DNA of 64,000 nucleotides from Geotalea toluenoxydans JCM 15764 (GCF_001311985.1 NZ_BBCJ01000004.1:1-64000); one strand, 5' to 3'. Counted from the stretch's first letter, positions 38,845 to 52,489 are shown. Numbers and translations are program-made. The notes: a model not told the origin generated them from the sequence alone.

Positions 38845-41800
38845 TGCAGACGGCTAAGCACGCGAAGACGATAACTAAGCCGGCAGCGAATCAATCTGCC
38901 GCTTCGATCAAGGGGGTGCAGCGGAAGACCTCCCATGCCACGGCGCCCTTTTCTGTGCAGACCTCTGCGCTCAAGATCTCCTCCCCCCACGACAGGACCG
39001 AGCAGGAAGCCGACATGACCGCAAAGAAGGTCGCCCGGATGCCGCTTCCGCTCTCTCCGGTAACGACCAGGCCCAGCGACGGCATTTCAAGGATGACCTC
39101 TCCCTATCTAAGTAAATTTGCCGATTCAGGAATTCTCAGGAAGGAGAAAAAGGAAGAAGAGAAAGAAAAGATCCAGCGCAAGGGGACGGGGGAAGGAAAC
39201 CTGTCGCCGAGCGTTGCTGACGGTATCTCCGGCAGTATGTCGGGAGGAAAGCCTCTTCCCCACGGCGTGCGCAGCTTCATGGAACCGAGGTTTCGTGCAG
39301 ATTTCTCGAATGTGCGGATCCACACCGGTGAAAGTTCCGCGAAGCTAAACAGGCAGTTGAACGCGCAGGCCTTTACCGTCGGAAATCACGTATTCTTCGG
39401 CAAAGATCGTTTCAGGCCCGAGAGTGGCGATGGAAAAGAGCTGATCGCCCACGAGCTCACTCACACGGTACAGCAGGGAGGAACCCTCCAGCGGAGCGGA
39501 GATCCAACTATTTCCCAGACCTCTCCGCCAATGGTGCAGCGCCTGTTCGGAGTTCCAAGCCCGCTGAACTACATCGCCGAAAAGGCGGCGATCATACCGG
39601 GCTTCAGAATGTTCACCATCATCCTCGGCGTCAACCCGATCAACATGAGCAGAGTCGACCGAAGCCCGGCCAACATCCTCCGCGCCGTCGTAGAGTTCAC
39701 GCCGGGAGGCTTCCTCATCACCCAGGCGCTCGACAACCACGGCATCTTCGACAAGGTCGGGAGGTGGGTCGAGCAGCAAATCTCCGCTCTGGGAATGAGT
39801 GGCTCGGCAATAAAGCAGGCTGTCATGACATTCATCGACTCCCTCGGCATGAGAGATCTCGCGGACCTGGGAGGTGCATGGGACAGGGCGAAACGGATAT
39901 TCACCGAGCCGATCGACAGGATCGTCGGCTTTGCCAAGGGGCTCGTCAGCGGCATCCTGAAATTCATCAGGGAGGCGATCCTGCGTCCGTTGGCGAAGCT
40001 GGCCGAGGGGACGCGGGGATATGACCTGCTGAAAGCGATACTGGGGCAGGACCCGGTGACCGGAGAACCGGTGCCGCGCAATGCTGAGACGCTCATCGGC
40101 GGCTTCATGAAGCTGATAGGTCAGGAAGAGGTGTGGCAGAATCTGAAGAAGGCAAACGCCGTGGCGCGCGCCTGGGCCTGGTTCCAGGGGGCGGTTGCCT
40201 CGCTGGTCGGCTTCGTCAGGCAGATCCCTGCACTTTTTATGAAAACCCTCCAGTCACTGGAGTTGGCTGACATTGTCCTTGTTCCCCGTGCATTCGTGAA
40301 GGTTGCAGGTGTTTTCGGCGACTTCGTCGGCAAGTTCGTCACCTGGGCCGGGAATGCTGTCTGGAACTTGCTGGAGATCATCTTCGAAGTGGTTGCGCCG
40401 GCTGCCATTCCCTACCTGAAAAAAGGGATCGAGGTATTCCGGACGATTCTGAAGGACCCGATCCGGTTTGTCGGGAACCTCGTCAAGGCGGGGATCCAGG
40501 GATTCAGGCAGTTCTCGGCCAACATAGGCACGCACCTCAAGACGAGCCTTCTCCAGTGGCTTACCGGAGCACTCGCTGGTGCCGCCATCTACATTCCGCA
40601 GTCGTTCGACATGAAGGAGATCATCAAGTTCATTCTCTCCGTTCTGGGGCTTACCTGGCAGAACATCCGGCAGAAGCTGGTGCGTGCCGTCGGGGAGACG
40701 GTGGTAAAGACCATGGAAACCGGTTTCGACATCGTTGTCACGCTGGTTAAGGAAGGCCCTGCGGCCGCCTGGGAGAAGATAAAGGAGCAACTTTCCAATC
40801 TGAAGGAGATCGTCCTGGAGGAGATCCGCAATTTCGTTATCGTGAAGGTGGTGGAGAGTGCCATCACCAAGCTCGTCACGAGCCTGAACCCGGCGGGGGC
40901 AATCATCCAGCAATCATCGCCATCTACAACACCATCATGTTCTTCATCGAACGGATCAAGCAGATTACCCAGGTGGCGAAATCCTTCCTCGATTCCATTG
41001 CCGCCATTGCATCGGGAGCGATTGCCGCAGCGGCAAACCGGGTCGAGCAGACCATGGCGGGGCTCCTTACCATGGTGATCAGCTTTCTTGCCCGCTTGGT
41101 CGGTCTCGGCAAGGTGACCGACATAACCACAGGCATCATGAACAAGGTCCGTGCCCCCATTGACAAAGCGCTGGAGAAGGTAGTGGAGTGGATTGTCGCC
41201 GGGGCGAAGAAGTTGTGGAAAACAGCCAAGGATGCAGGAGGCGCTATAGTAGGTTGGTGGAAAAGGAAAAGCTCTTTCAGAACGCCGAAAGGGGCGAAGC
41301 ACGAGTTCTTCTTCAAGGGAACGGAGGCGAAACCGCGCCCATGGGTCGCAAGTGAAGACCCGACGGAGGTGCAGGCGAGGATCAACCGGTGGAAAGCGGA
41401 TGCCGGGAGTGCCGATGCGACCACTGCAATGAAGGGGGCGAAACCGAAACTCGACGAAGCAGGGAAACTCGACGCCATTCTGCAAAAGGCGGCTCAGGAA
41501 AACAAAGAGAAACCGAAGGACGCACCTGCGAAGCTGGAGACATTGCTCGCGGAACTGCTGGATATATTCGAAACCACAATTGCTGGGTCTGCCGAGCCTG
41601 TCAAAGTGGGAGATGTCGAAGTAAAGCCGGTGATTACTTACCGTACTGGAAGCGTGAGGATCGGCAACAAGTCTTCCGTTGCCGGTTACCACATGACATA
41701 TGAGTATCTTGCTCCTAACCACGGACAGGGGACAAGCCCGAAGGATTCGGAGCAGGCGGAAGTTTTCTCCATCCTTCCGACTGTCGGTAAGGTCGGCAAG

Positions 41801-42324
41801 GGACGCTCGGGAGGGGAGACGTATATCAAGGGACACCTGCTCAACGACAATGTTGGCGGTCCCGGGATCGCGAAGAACCTCTTTCCCATCACCACCCAGG
41901 CGAATTCTGATCACAAGACGATGGTTGAAACGCACGTGAAGAACCTGGTGAACAAAGCTGGCTGCCTCGCTTTCTATGAGGTGAAGGTGATAGAAAAACC
42001 GGCCGAGCCGCTTATCGGCCACGTCAATGATGCCGGTGAGCAGATGTACAAGATCGACGCGCGACTGGAGCTTTCGTCGATACCTATACGCTCCATGATA
42101 AAAAACGCCTTGAGAGGCGGCGGAAGGACCCGAAAAAATTCACAATCAATTCTACCTACAGGGCGGGGTCGACTCCCAGGGAGGAGTCGAAGAAAAAGGC
42201 GGAGGAGCGCAGGGCCGCGAAATCCGAATTCGAGAAAGATGCTGACGATGCAGCGAAGATGAAGAAGTTCGATCCTTCGAAGGTGATATGGAGCGAGTCA
42301 TATTATGAGAGAAGAAAAAAATAG
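38844..42324 (+). CDS. DUF4157 (eCIS core) cargo protein with C-terminal nuclease-like domain (frameshifted)
   Basis: About 1160 residues, last gene of the operon. Residues 125-215 are a DUF4157 domain (HGVRSFMEPRFRADFSNVRIH, LNAQAFTVGNHVFFG, and HELTH at 203-207, a zinc-peptidase-type HExxH). The middle (about 230-820) is a long series of amphipathic and hydrophobic helices with no charge-free membrane span pattern. The end (about 41600-42070) has GGETYIKGHLLNDNVGGPG, NLFPITTQANSDHK, the pattern of DNA/RNA non-specific endonucleases with GH as the catalytic core; a Lys/Arg-rich tail follows. Breaks near 40905 and 42075 are repaired by one base each (rebuilt end YYERRKK, TAG 42322-42324). DUF4157 marks eCIS-loaded toxins, so this is the likely effector. 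No immunity gene follows. Confidence 0.85.
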
Positions 42325-42767
42325 AAGACTGAAGTAGCTCAGCCGATTCTTTCTAAGTCCGACAGACTCCTGGCGCCATCCGGAAACTCCGATGAGACAT
42401 TAACAGCTTCCTGCAAAAAAATGCTGTTTCCCTTCCCTACCTGTTAAATTACCTATTTACCTTGGTCCCCCCCATCCTTCCCTATTCGCTAAAGCTAAAG
42501 AAATTCAGCAGCTAAGCGACTCTGGTTCCAGTCAGCAATGCAAAATGAAAAAACTCAATTCTGGCATTAATCCTGCTTAACAAGAACCTGTTTAATTCCG
42601 CTATACATATAATCAAAGTAATTATTGCGACTTAATAAACTCATTAGAAATAGGGCCTGCTTTTAATGAGTCGTGAACTAACTGCATTTGCGAAAGATTC
42701 AGCTTTTTTACGGGGTTTGCTTAGCCCTGCGTCAAATGCGATTTGCGGGTAAAGGGAGATAAACCAT
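42325..42767 (+). promoter_or_regulatory. intergenic region with candidate sigma-54 promoter before the cytochrome operon
   Basis: 443 bases without a convincing gene. At 42562-42577 is TGGCATTAATCCTGCT, with GG and GC ten bases apart as required for a -24/-12 promoter (consensus TGGCAC..TTGC; two mismatches). Transcription would begin about 42589, leaving a leader of about 180 bases. No obvious terminator for the cargo gene was found; a C-rich tract lies at 42466-42480. Confidence 0.45.
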
Positions 42768-45700
42768 ATGAGACACGATAAAGTGGGAAGTGTTGCTGCA
42801 ACAGGCAGCAAGACCCAGGCAAGCGTCATGACAATGGTCGTGGCCTTACTGATCATTGGTTTTTTTATAGCAGACCCGCTTTTCCCGACGGCTGCAAGTG
42901 CCGATGCACTCAAATTGATCCATAACAGTACCAACACTGCTTCGGGTAAATACGGAACTTGGGGTAGCGAGTATACTTGTGCTACCTGTCACAATAGAAA
43001 AGCGGGAAAGAACATCAAGTACGTCAATTATTCTATTGCCACTCCCACAGGTAAAAGAAGAGTCATCTTCGACCGCTATACCACAACGTCCAATGGAATA
43101 ACCGGTGTTTTCGGAAATGACGAGCGGACTGATTATAAGGATGGCTCCCGCAATGTCTGCGAGGTATGCCATCACAGGACCCTCTACACAATTACAGCGC
43201 CAGCAAGCTATCCAATATTGTACATGCGGAACATGGACCGAAAGGGAGCAGTAACAGGAGAGATTGTAACGGATGCCATCAGCACAGCACAGGCTACAAG
43301 GCCCCTCAGGTCGGTGAGTGTACATCCTGTCACGGGATACCACCAACCAGCCCGGCAACCATGGTGTACGGCAGTAACACCCTTGGTCTCAATCCCCCCG
43401 CCGATGCCGGTGCTCACTACCGCCACCGCAACATTGAGCAAATGGAGTGCTATACCTGCCATAACAATTACGGTCATGGCATTCTCAATGGCAATGACAT
43501 GATCGAGATGGGTTTCCGCATCGACAGGAAGACCTGGAAAGGATTTTCCGGTATCTCTACGGTAATGACCGGAACCTATACCGGCACCATCGGTCCTCCG
43601 TTCACTAACAATTTTGCAGTTGCTCCGGGAAATCCCGGTACCACGCTTTTGCGCGAAGCAGGGGTGAACAGCTGCAGTATCTACTGCCATGGTGATGGTT
43701 GGGCGGTAGATGCCGGGAAAGCTGATCCATACAAGGGAGCTATTTCCTGGACCCATGGCCCCCTTGGCGGCACTCAGCGCTCCTGTGATGCCGCGGCATG
43801 CCACGGTACAACTCCAGCCAACCCGCCGAACCCGGTCCCACCCGGTGCACACAAAAGGCATGTTGGAGATCTGGAGATGGCCTGCACCAGGTGCCACGAC
43901 GATTATGTGAGCCCCCATATGATAAATGGGCGGGTGGCATGGAATCTGTCGGAACAGGGATCATCCGCCACCTATAAGGGCTACAAGCGGTTTTCCACGG
44001 CGACGCTCCCCGGCGTAGCCCCTTACGGTAATTGCAACAACATCTATTGCCACAGTAATGTTCAGCCCAACGGTGGGGTTGGCGAACCTGACAGCTACAA
44101 GACTGTCACCTGGGGGATTACGACTGTTCTTGCATGCGACGGTTGCCATGGCGGCAAGCAGGGTGACGGAACAATAATCAGCAGCGGTGCCCACACCAGC
44201 CACATTGGCAATTATGCTTACGACTGCGCCACCTGCCACAATGGTTATGGCGGCGACGGTACCCTGATGACCCATCTCGACGACAACATCCAGGTGGTGT
44301 TCAACGCATACAGCGGCGCCTATAACCAAATGCCGGCCAATGCACCCGGCAACGGCTACGGCAGCTGCTCGGCGAACTACTGCCATTCGGATGCAAAGGG
44401 GAATAAAAAAAGCGTCGGCTGGGGTGAAGCTGGTCCTCTGGCATGTGACGCCTGCCACAAGGCTGCCCAGACTGGTAACGCTGTCAACACCGGCAAACAT
44501 ACGGCCCATGTGGACAATGTCGGCTTCCTGGGCTCCAATTATGGCTGCGTTGTTTGCCATGCCAATACCGTCCTTAACAATTTCACCATCGGTGATGTGG
44601 GCAGCACGTCAACAAATATGCGGAGTATTCGGGGGCCAGGGCGGGTCGTTACAACAGCTCAACGGGGGCATGCTCTGTTTCCTACTGCCACAGTGATGGA
44701 AAAGGCGGTTCCCCCGCCGTTACGGTTTCCTGGAAAGACGGCTCGGTAATCAATGACTGCAAGGGGTGTCACGGGGTGTCTGCAGGAGGAACATTTGTCA
44801 GTGCTGCAGGTGAGCCCAACTATGCAAACACCGGTGCGGATACGACGTTTGCCAACAGCCATGACCGTCACATGGGTGGCATCGGCCTGAGTACCTGTGT
44901 TTATTGCCACAATGATACGGTATCCACTATCGGCCTGAAGGTGGGGACTCCACCTGAACGGGATGAAAAATATTGCCCCTGGCGGCGGCAAGACCTTCAC
45001 CTATCTGGGAGACCGCACCTGTGCCAATATCAGCTGCCATGGTGGGCCGGCACAGGCAAAGTGGGGCCAGAAATTCGCCGCAGACTGCACCGGCTGCCAT
45101 GGCAACAACGCCATAAGCTTCACTCCGATCAGTTCAGGCAAACATAAGCTTCACATGAATAACCCGACCTTCCTGGGCAAGAACTTTGCCTGTGCCGCCT
45201 GCCATCCTTGACCGTCAATCCTGACGACCGAAGCATCGCCGATAGCGCTGTTCACGGCAACGGCTTCAAGAATTACACTGGTACCCTGGCCGGTAGCAGG
45301 AGCAGTTACACGACGGCAACCGGTGTCTGCTCGGCCAGTTACTGCCATACTGATGGCAAGGGGGGTACGAACAAGACTTTCACCAGCCTGAACGGCTGGA
45401 AATCCAGTGCAACAACATTGGGGTGCCTGGGTTGCCACGGCAACAGCAGTCCGGCGGACTTCACTTCCGGCTATGGGGAACCCAACTACGCCAGTACCGG
45501 TGCCGGAACCCTGCGCGCCAACGATCATAAGAATCACGTGGATAATGGAAGATTAAGCTGCGCTTCCTGTCATGGCGGTACAGTCGATGCGGGCGGTGCG
45601 ATTTTCTCCGGCAACTCCACACACATTCTCAATCGCCAGATTGATGTCCAGGCAGGTAACGGCAAGAGCTTCGGCTACGAAGAGGGAACCAAGACCTGCA

Positions 45701-48119
45701 GCAACATCAGCTGTCACGGCGGAAAAGGGTCTTTCAGCAAAATCTGGGGCGCGCCTGTCACTGAAGATTGCACCGGCTGCCATGGCAACAACCATTTGAG
45801 CTTTGCACCAATCAGTTCCGGCAGTCATAAGTCCCATATCAACAATGCCGCTACAATCGGTACCTATTACAACTGCACCGAGTGCCACGCCAAAACGATC
45901 AATGCTGATGAACGCTCCTTTGCCGATGGGACAAAACATGGCAATGGCTTCATCGACTACTCCGGTGCCCGGGCCGGAGGCAGTGCCTCTTACAATTCCG
46001 TGCAAGGCAACTGTTCCAATACCTACTGCCATACCGACGGAAAAGGGAAGGCGAACGTTGCCTTTAGCTCCGTCAACGGCTGGAACTCAAAAACCATCTA
46101 CAGTAACTGCATCGGTTGCCACGGAAACGATTCGGCTCCCGATTTCGCCAGCACCGCCGGCGAACCGAACTATGCAAGCCAGACTGCCGGCACTTTGCGC
46201 GCCAACAGCCACAAGGTGCACGTGGGCGCCGGGGCGGCAGGGACCTGCTACTACTGCCATGCGGATGTGGTTGGTGTCGCCGGTTCCACCGTCAACACCA
46301 GGCATACCAACAGCTACATCAGCTATTCGACCTCCGGTATCTCCGGCAAGACATTTAATCGCGGTGTTGGCAGGACCTGCTCCAACATCGCCTGCCACGG
46401 TTCCGGAACCAACACCGCCACCTGGGGAGGAAGTCTCGGCTGTACCGGTTGCCATGGTGGCAATGCCGGCGCTGCACCCAGCGACATCAAGACCGGCCGG
46501 CATACTTCCCACGTGAATAATCCGGATATCGGCGGCAATTTTGCCTGTGCCGAGTGCCATGCACCGATCGTAGCCGATGATACAACCTTAAGTGACCGAA
46601 CCAGGCATGCCGATGGCTTCGTCAACTACTCGGGTAGCATGGCAGGCAAGAACACTGCGGCGTGTAACACAGCCTATTGCCATAGCAATGGCAAGGCTAT
46701 GCCTGGAAGTGCTGTCGGTTGGTCCACCGGCGCAACCTTCGTTAATTGCGTGGGCTGCCATGGTACGGCAACCGGTACGGGAACCTTCGTCAGCCAGGCC
46801 GGTGAGCCGAACTACGCCAACACCGGTACGGCAGGTTCTGCCACCTCCAACAACCATCAGACCCATACAAATAATCTGACCCTTAAAGGAGCAGCCAGCT
46901 GCGAAATATGCCATGTGAGTACGGTTACTGCTGCCGGCACTCAGATCAAGGCCAATTCCCTGCATCTTGACCGATCCATTGATGTCTATTTTGATACGGC
47001 ACAGGCAGGTTCAGCCACCTATGACAAGATCAGCCGCACCTGCAGCAATACCGCTTGTCATGGCTCCCCTGCACCCAAATGGGGCGATACTGCCAGCGTC
47101 AGCTGCAAGACCTGTCATGCCAACCTCATGTCATCGGGTGCCCATGCAGCGCATGTTGGTATCGACCTTTGGAACACCAACTTTGCCACCATGTATAACT
47201 ATACCTCCAGCAACTCGGCCGGCGCCATATACCGCTATGCTGCGCCAACTGCCATCCGGCAGTTGCGACCGGCAACCACCGCAACGGCACCTATGGTGAT
47301 ATGGACCTGTCCAGCAACGCATTGGGAATCGGCGCCCTGAGGAAGTTGAACAAGCAAATTCTCACTGCCGGTGCGGGATATACCAAGGATGGCACAACAA
47401 CCTTTACCTGTGACCTGGTCTATTGCCACAGTGACGGCAGGAATACCGTCAATCCGGCTTACAGGAAATCGCCAAACTGGTACGGCGGAGCTTTTACCGG
47501 TAACAAGTGTGCCATGTGCCACGACAATCCACCGCTTTACGAAGGCCAGTCCCATTATGTGGCCCAGTCGAGCATGGGTAAGGAAAGCGGCCACATGATC
47601 GGCATTCACTATCGCAACAACTCCAAAGGGAACAATAGAAACGGCTTCCTCGGCTATTCCTCCAGCGGCAGCACGGCCCATGGAAACAGTGCAGTGTCAA
47701 CTACCATCAGCTGTAATACATGTCACAGCGGCATCGTCGGCAGTACAAAGGTTGATACCTACGCCATGGCAGGCACTTCAAGCATCTTCAATTGCGGTTC
47801 CTGCCACAAGGCAGACAGCAGAACGCCACTGCAAGCTGGTGAGATCACCGATGCAGCCCTCCACGTGAACGGCGCCAAGAATGTCGCCTTTGCACCGATC
47901 GACTTCAAGACCAAAGCCCAATTGTCAGTTGCTGCCAATGCCCTCGGCTGGACGCGCAACGGCGACTACAAGGCTGATAACTCGTATGATTACGCAGACC
48001 TGCGTGTCTCTGCCTGGGATGCCCAAACAAAGACATGCCTTACTGCCTGCCATGTCAACCAGCCCAACATTACCTGGGGAGCACAGTTGCAATGTGTCAG
48101 CTGCCATGTCAACCAGTGA
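42768..48119 (+). CDS. giant multihaem c-type cytochrome 1, about 44 haem motifs (frameshifted)
   Basis: About 1783 residues if rebuilt. ATG with GGGAG nine to ten bases upstream. A long N-terminal extension leads to a signal/anchor helix (MVVALLIIGFFIADPLFP) and cleavage near TAASA. The mature protein carries about 44 haem motifs; CxxCH alternates with CxxxxCH (e.g. CSNTYCH, CANISCH, CSASYCH) and a few CxxxCH, the GSu C4xCH/C2xCH arrangement of Geobacter. Units of about 170-215 residues repeat (GEPNYA... ANSHK.HV...CxxCH...GKTCSNISCHG). Frames break near 43180, 44600, 44960, 45205 and 47240; each repair restores a haem motif. It is exported and matured by the Ccm system; likely roles are electron storage or extracellular electron transfer. 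Its C-terminal 270 residues closely match those of cytochrome 2. Confidence 0.88.
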
Positions 48120-48132
48120 GGAGGGAGGGCGC

Positions 48133-51100
48133 ATGAAAGCAATGACTATCGGGACAAAAGGTGAAATGACGATGAAGATGATTCGACAGAATCTGAATAA
48201 TGATCACTTGAGCTTGAAAAGGGCGTGGTGCCTTGCAGTTGCCATCGTCGGTCTTCTTTTTGCTTCAGTTATCAGTGTCCAGGCAGCTGACCTTCTTCAC
48301 AACAGTGCCGATACAGCATCGACAAAATGGCAGGCAGAGGGGGGGTGGGGTGTTGCCGGGGGGAAATATGGTAAATTTGATTGTGCACCTGCCACGAGCC
48401 TGATGCTGACAACCTGAAAAACATCCGCAAGACAATCACTACACCCAACGGCCAAAATTGGCCAAACGGCGCGCCATCAGTAAATGTGGCATTTCTCAAT
48501 TCCACCAGCATGGGTTATGACAAAGACGGGCACGCCATTTCCAGCCGTATTTGCGAGATCTGCCATAGTGCGAACCAGTTTCATAACTTCAACACGTCCA
48601 ACAATAGTGGCGGCCTGGCCCATCCTACACCCCAGGCGGTCTGCACTTCCTGTCACAAGCATAATACCGGCTTTAAGGCAGCCTGCGGCGGCTGCCACGG
48701 AAATCCGCCCACTGCAGCGGTTCTTGGCGGCGATTACGGCTTGATCGGTAAACCTCGACCGTCCAATGCCATGCCCTCCGGGCAGGTTGGCGCCCATGCA
48801 ACACACACCCAGACCCGCAACATGGTTTGCGATACCTGTCACTACATCAACAACGGCACCATCAAGATGCCCAACCTGAGCAACACCATCGATATTGGCT
48901 TCTATGGTTTCGGCGGCAAGGTAACCAGCGGTACCTACACTCCATATTCTTCCAGCAATCGCGGCTATCGCATCGCCTCCGGCACCGCCAATACGACTAT
49001 CGCCTCTGTGGTCACCAATTATCCGGCTGCCAACAAATGCGCTAATGTTTACTGCCATGGCGGTGGTGTCAAGGTGGGCTCTACCAGGTCAAGGCGCCTC
49101 TCACGGGTGGGACCAATACGATCCCCAAATGGGATTCAAGCTCTCAGAATGCCTGTGGCAGCTGTCACGGCATCAATGCCGCCAGTCCACCGACAATGGG
49201 GAGCCATATGAAGCATGTGGCGCCGGTCTGGTCGGCAGAAAGCGGCAACTGTGACCTTTGTCATCCGGCCATAGATATGTCCCACGTGCAAGGGAGTTTG
49301 CGCTGGGAAATGAAGGTAAGCGACCCCCGTGTTGGAGCCAATGCAGCGTACAAAGGTCTCTGGAAAGGTGCTACCGGCGATATGGCCCCCAGTGACAACT
49401 ACGGCCAGTGTACCAATGTTGCCTGCCATACGGACGGCAAAGGACAACCGCCAAGGCTGAATGCAACCTGGGGCAGCAGCACATTCAACGCTGATTGTGC
49501 CGGCTGTCATGGCGGCAATGCCGACAGTGCAGCACCCATTGTCTCAGACATGCATGGGCAGCACATCAACCAGCTTTCAGTCAACGGTGTGAATTTCGGC
49601 TGTGCCGAATGTCACGCCCAGACCGTCACTGCTGACAGGACCATCGGCACGCCCGGCAATCACCTGAACCAGCTGGTCAACTACTCGGGGGCCAGGGCCG
49701 GCAAGAACAAGGCTGCCTGCAATGTTGCCTACTGCCACAGCGATGGCAAGGGGGGCGCAGGCATGGCGGTGAATTGGGCAGGTGGGACACCGATTGGCAA
49801 CTGTGTCGGCTGTCATGGCTCGGCAATCCCTGCCGACTTTGCTTCAGTCTATGGGGAACCTAACTATGCCTCTACCGGTGAAGGCCAAACGAGGGCAAAC
49901 AGTCATAAAAAGCATGTGGCTGGGGGAAGCGGGAGCTGTGTATATTGCCATACTGGTACGGTTACCGGAACAGGGACACTGACCGGCGCCGCTCATCTGG
50001 ACAAAACCATCCAGGTGGCCCCGGGTGGTGGAGAGAGTTTCGCCTATCCGGGCGGCAAGACCTGCTCGACCATTTCCTGCCATGGCTCAGGATCCCCCAA
50101 TGCGGTCTGGGGCGCTACCTTTGCCACAGAGTGTACCGGTTGTCACGGCGGCAACGCGGCCATAGCTCCCAGCGATATCAAGACTGGCAAGCATGCCCAG
50201 CATGTCAATAATGCAGGAGTAAACGGAACCAATTTCGGCTGTGCCGAGTGTCATGCCCAAACGGTGAGCGGCGACCGTACAATCAGCAATTCGACATTGC
50301 ATCCCAACAAGTTGGTGAACTACTCCGGTGCCGGAGCAGGCAAGAATGCTGCTTCATGTAATACGGCCTACTGCCACACCGACGGCAAAGGGGGCTCAGG
50401 CATTGCAGTGAACTGGGCAACGGGGCCGGCCATAGATAACTGCACAGGTTGCCACGGTGCAGCTATTCCGGCTGCTTCGCCAGTATCTACGGTGAGCCTA
50501 ACTATACGAGTACCGGCAGTGGGCTCGATCTTGCCAACAGCCACATGAAGCATGTCGGTACCTCCGGTTCTTCTACATGTGTTTATTGCCATGGGGGGAC
50601 GGTGGCTGTGGATGGCAAACTTTCTGGAGCCAATCACATTGACAGGTTCATTCAGGTCGCACCGGGTGGGGGAAAAACCTTTCTATATCCAGGATCGAAA
50701 ACTTGTTCAAATATCAGTTGTCATGGGACAGGCTCGCCCGACGCGTCTGGGGTGCGACCATGCCGTCTGATTGTACCGGCTGCATGGTGGCAATAGGGAT
50801 GCAGCCCCCGGCGATATCAAAACCGGTAGCCATACCCAGCACATCAATCAGGCTGCACTCAATGGTGTTGACTATGGTTGCGCCGAATGTCATGCCCAGA
50901 CCGTTGCCGGTGACCGCTTGGTTATCGACCAGGGTATCCATGGGAATCTGCTGGTCAACTACTCCGGAGCCAGGGCCGGGAAGAATGCAGCTGCCTGTAA
51001 TACTTCGTACTGCCACAGTGACGGCAAGAGAAGCGCCGGCATGGTGGTTAGCTGGACAGGGGGAACCCCAATCACCAACTGCGTTGGTTGCCACGGTGTA

Positions 51101-52489
51101 GCCAGTCCTGCAGCCTTTACCAGCGTCGCCGGTGAACCTAATTACGCCAATGAAGGGCTCGGCCTCTTTAAGGCAAACAGCCACGCCACCCATACGCAAA
51201 AGCTTAAAATTTCCGGCGTCAGCGTCACCGGCGCCGCCAGTTGCGAGATCTGCCACATTGATACGGTCACCACGGCAGGGACGGCAATCCTTTCGAACGC
51301 CAATCACCTCAATGGCAGTGTAAATGTAAAATTAGATACGGCCAAGGCAGGTCTGACCGCCGATTACAACTATTCCACCAGGACCTGCAGCACCATCAGT
51401 TGCCATGGCGGCGGCAGTCCCCGCTGGGGGGATGCAGCCAGTGCCGGGTGTAATGCCTGCCACGCAAACCTTAGCGGGGCGCATGCTGCCCACATTGGCA
51501 ACCTGATCAGCGCGGGGATGATTTCCTTCTATAATTTCACTGCAAACCGATCGACGGGCAGTTTCTACCGCTACGGCTGCGGCAACTGCCACCCTGCCGC
51601 AGACGACACCACCCATCGCAACAATGTGGTTGAGATCATCCTGAGGAAAAACAAGCCAGGGGCAAGCTATCTGGTTTCCCTCAACAACCTGATCACCACT
51701 GATACGGGAGGGTTTACAAAAACAGCAGCAGATAACTTTACCTGTGAAACAGTCTACTGCCACTCAAATGGTCGTACTACCGGCACAGCAGAAGTACCGG
51801 TTGCGGGTGATTATCGTCAGACTCCCAACTGGTACGGTACCTTCACCGGCAACAGGTGTGCCATGTGCCATGACAATCCTCCACGATATGCGGGCCAGTC
51901 CCATTATGTAGCAGAATCAAGCTTGGGTGACAATGGGGTCCGACCATTCGCTGAAACCGGGCACATGACCGGCATCCACTACATGAACACCTATGTGGGC
52001 AACAACAAAAACGGCTATCTCGGCTATTCCTCCAGTGGCAACATGGCCCATGGCAACTCAGCCCTGGCGACGACCATATCCTGTTACACCTGTCACAGCG
52101 GCATTGTCAGCAGCACAAAAATCGATACCTATGCCATGTACGACACCAGCAGTGATTTCCGCTGTGCCACATGCCACAAGCCCGGCAGCAGAACACCGCT
52201 CCAGGCAGGCGAGATAACCGATACTGCACTGCACATAAATGGCGCCAAAGAAGTAAGATTCGCTCCCATAACCATTAAGACCAAGGCCCAGTTGGCCAAC
52301 GTTGCCAATGCTTTAGGTTGGTCACGCAGCGGCGGCTACAAGACCGATACCTCATACGATAGTGCCGACCTGAGTGTTGCCACCTGGAATGCCCAGAGCA
52401 AAACATGCCTCACCGCGTGCCACGTCAATCAACCGGGCATTACCTGGGGGGCGCAGCTTAAGTGTGTGAGTTGTCACGCGAACCAGTAA
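48133..52489 (+). CDS. giant multihaem c-type cytochrome 2, about 35 haem motifs (frameshifted)
   Basis: About 1452 residues if rebuilt; starts 13 bases after cytochrome 1 with GGAGGGAGG upstream. Signal peptide WCLAVAIVGLLFASVISVQA, then DLLHNSADTASTKW. About 35 haem motifs, again CxxCH and CxxxxCH in alternation. A unit of about 640 bases repeats three times (49590, 50235, 50875; marker FGCAECHAQTV). The N-terminal part matches cytochrome 3 and the C-terminal part (RCAMCHDNPPRYAGQSHYVAESS, TISCYTCHSGIVSSTK) matches cytochrome 1, so it looks like a recombinant between them. Frame breaks near 48390 (CATCH restored), 49085, 50475, 50740 and 50795 (CTGCH restored by one C). Confidence 0.87.
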
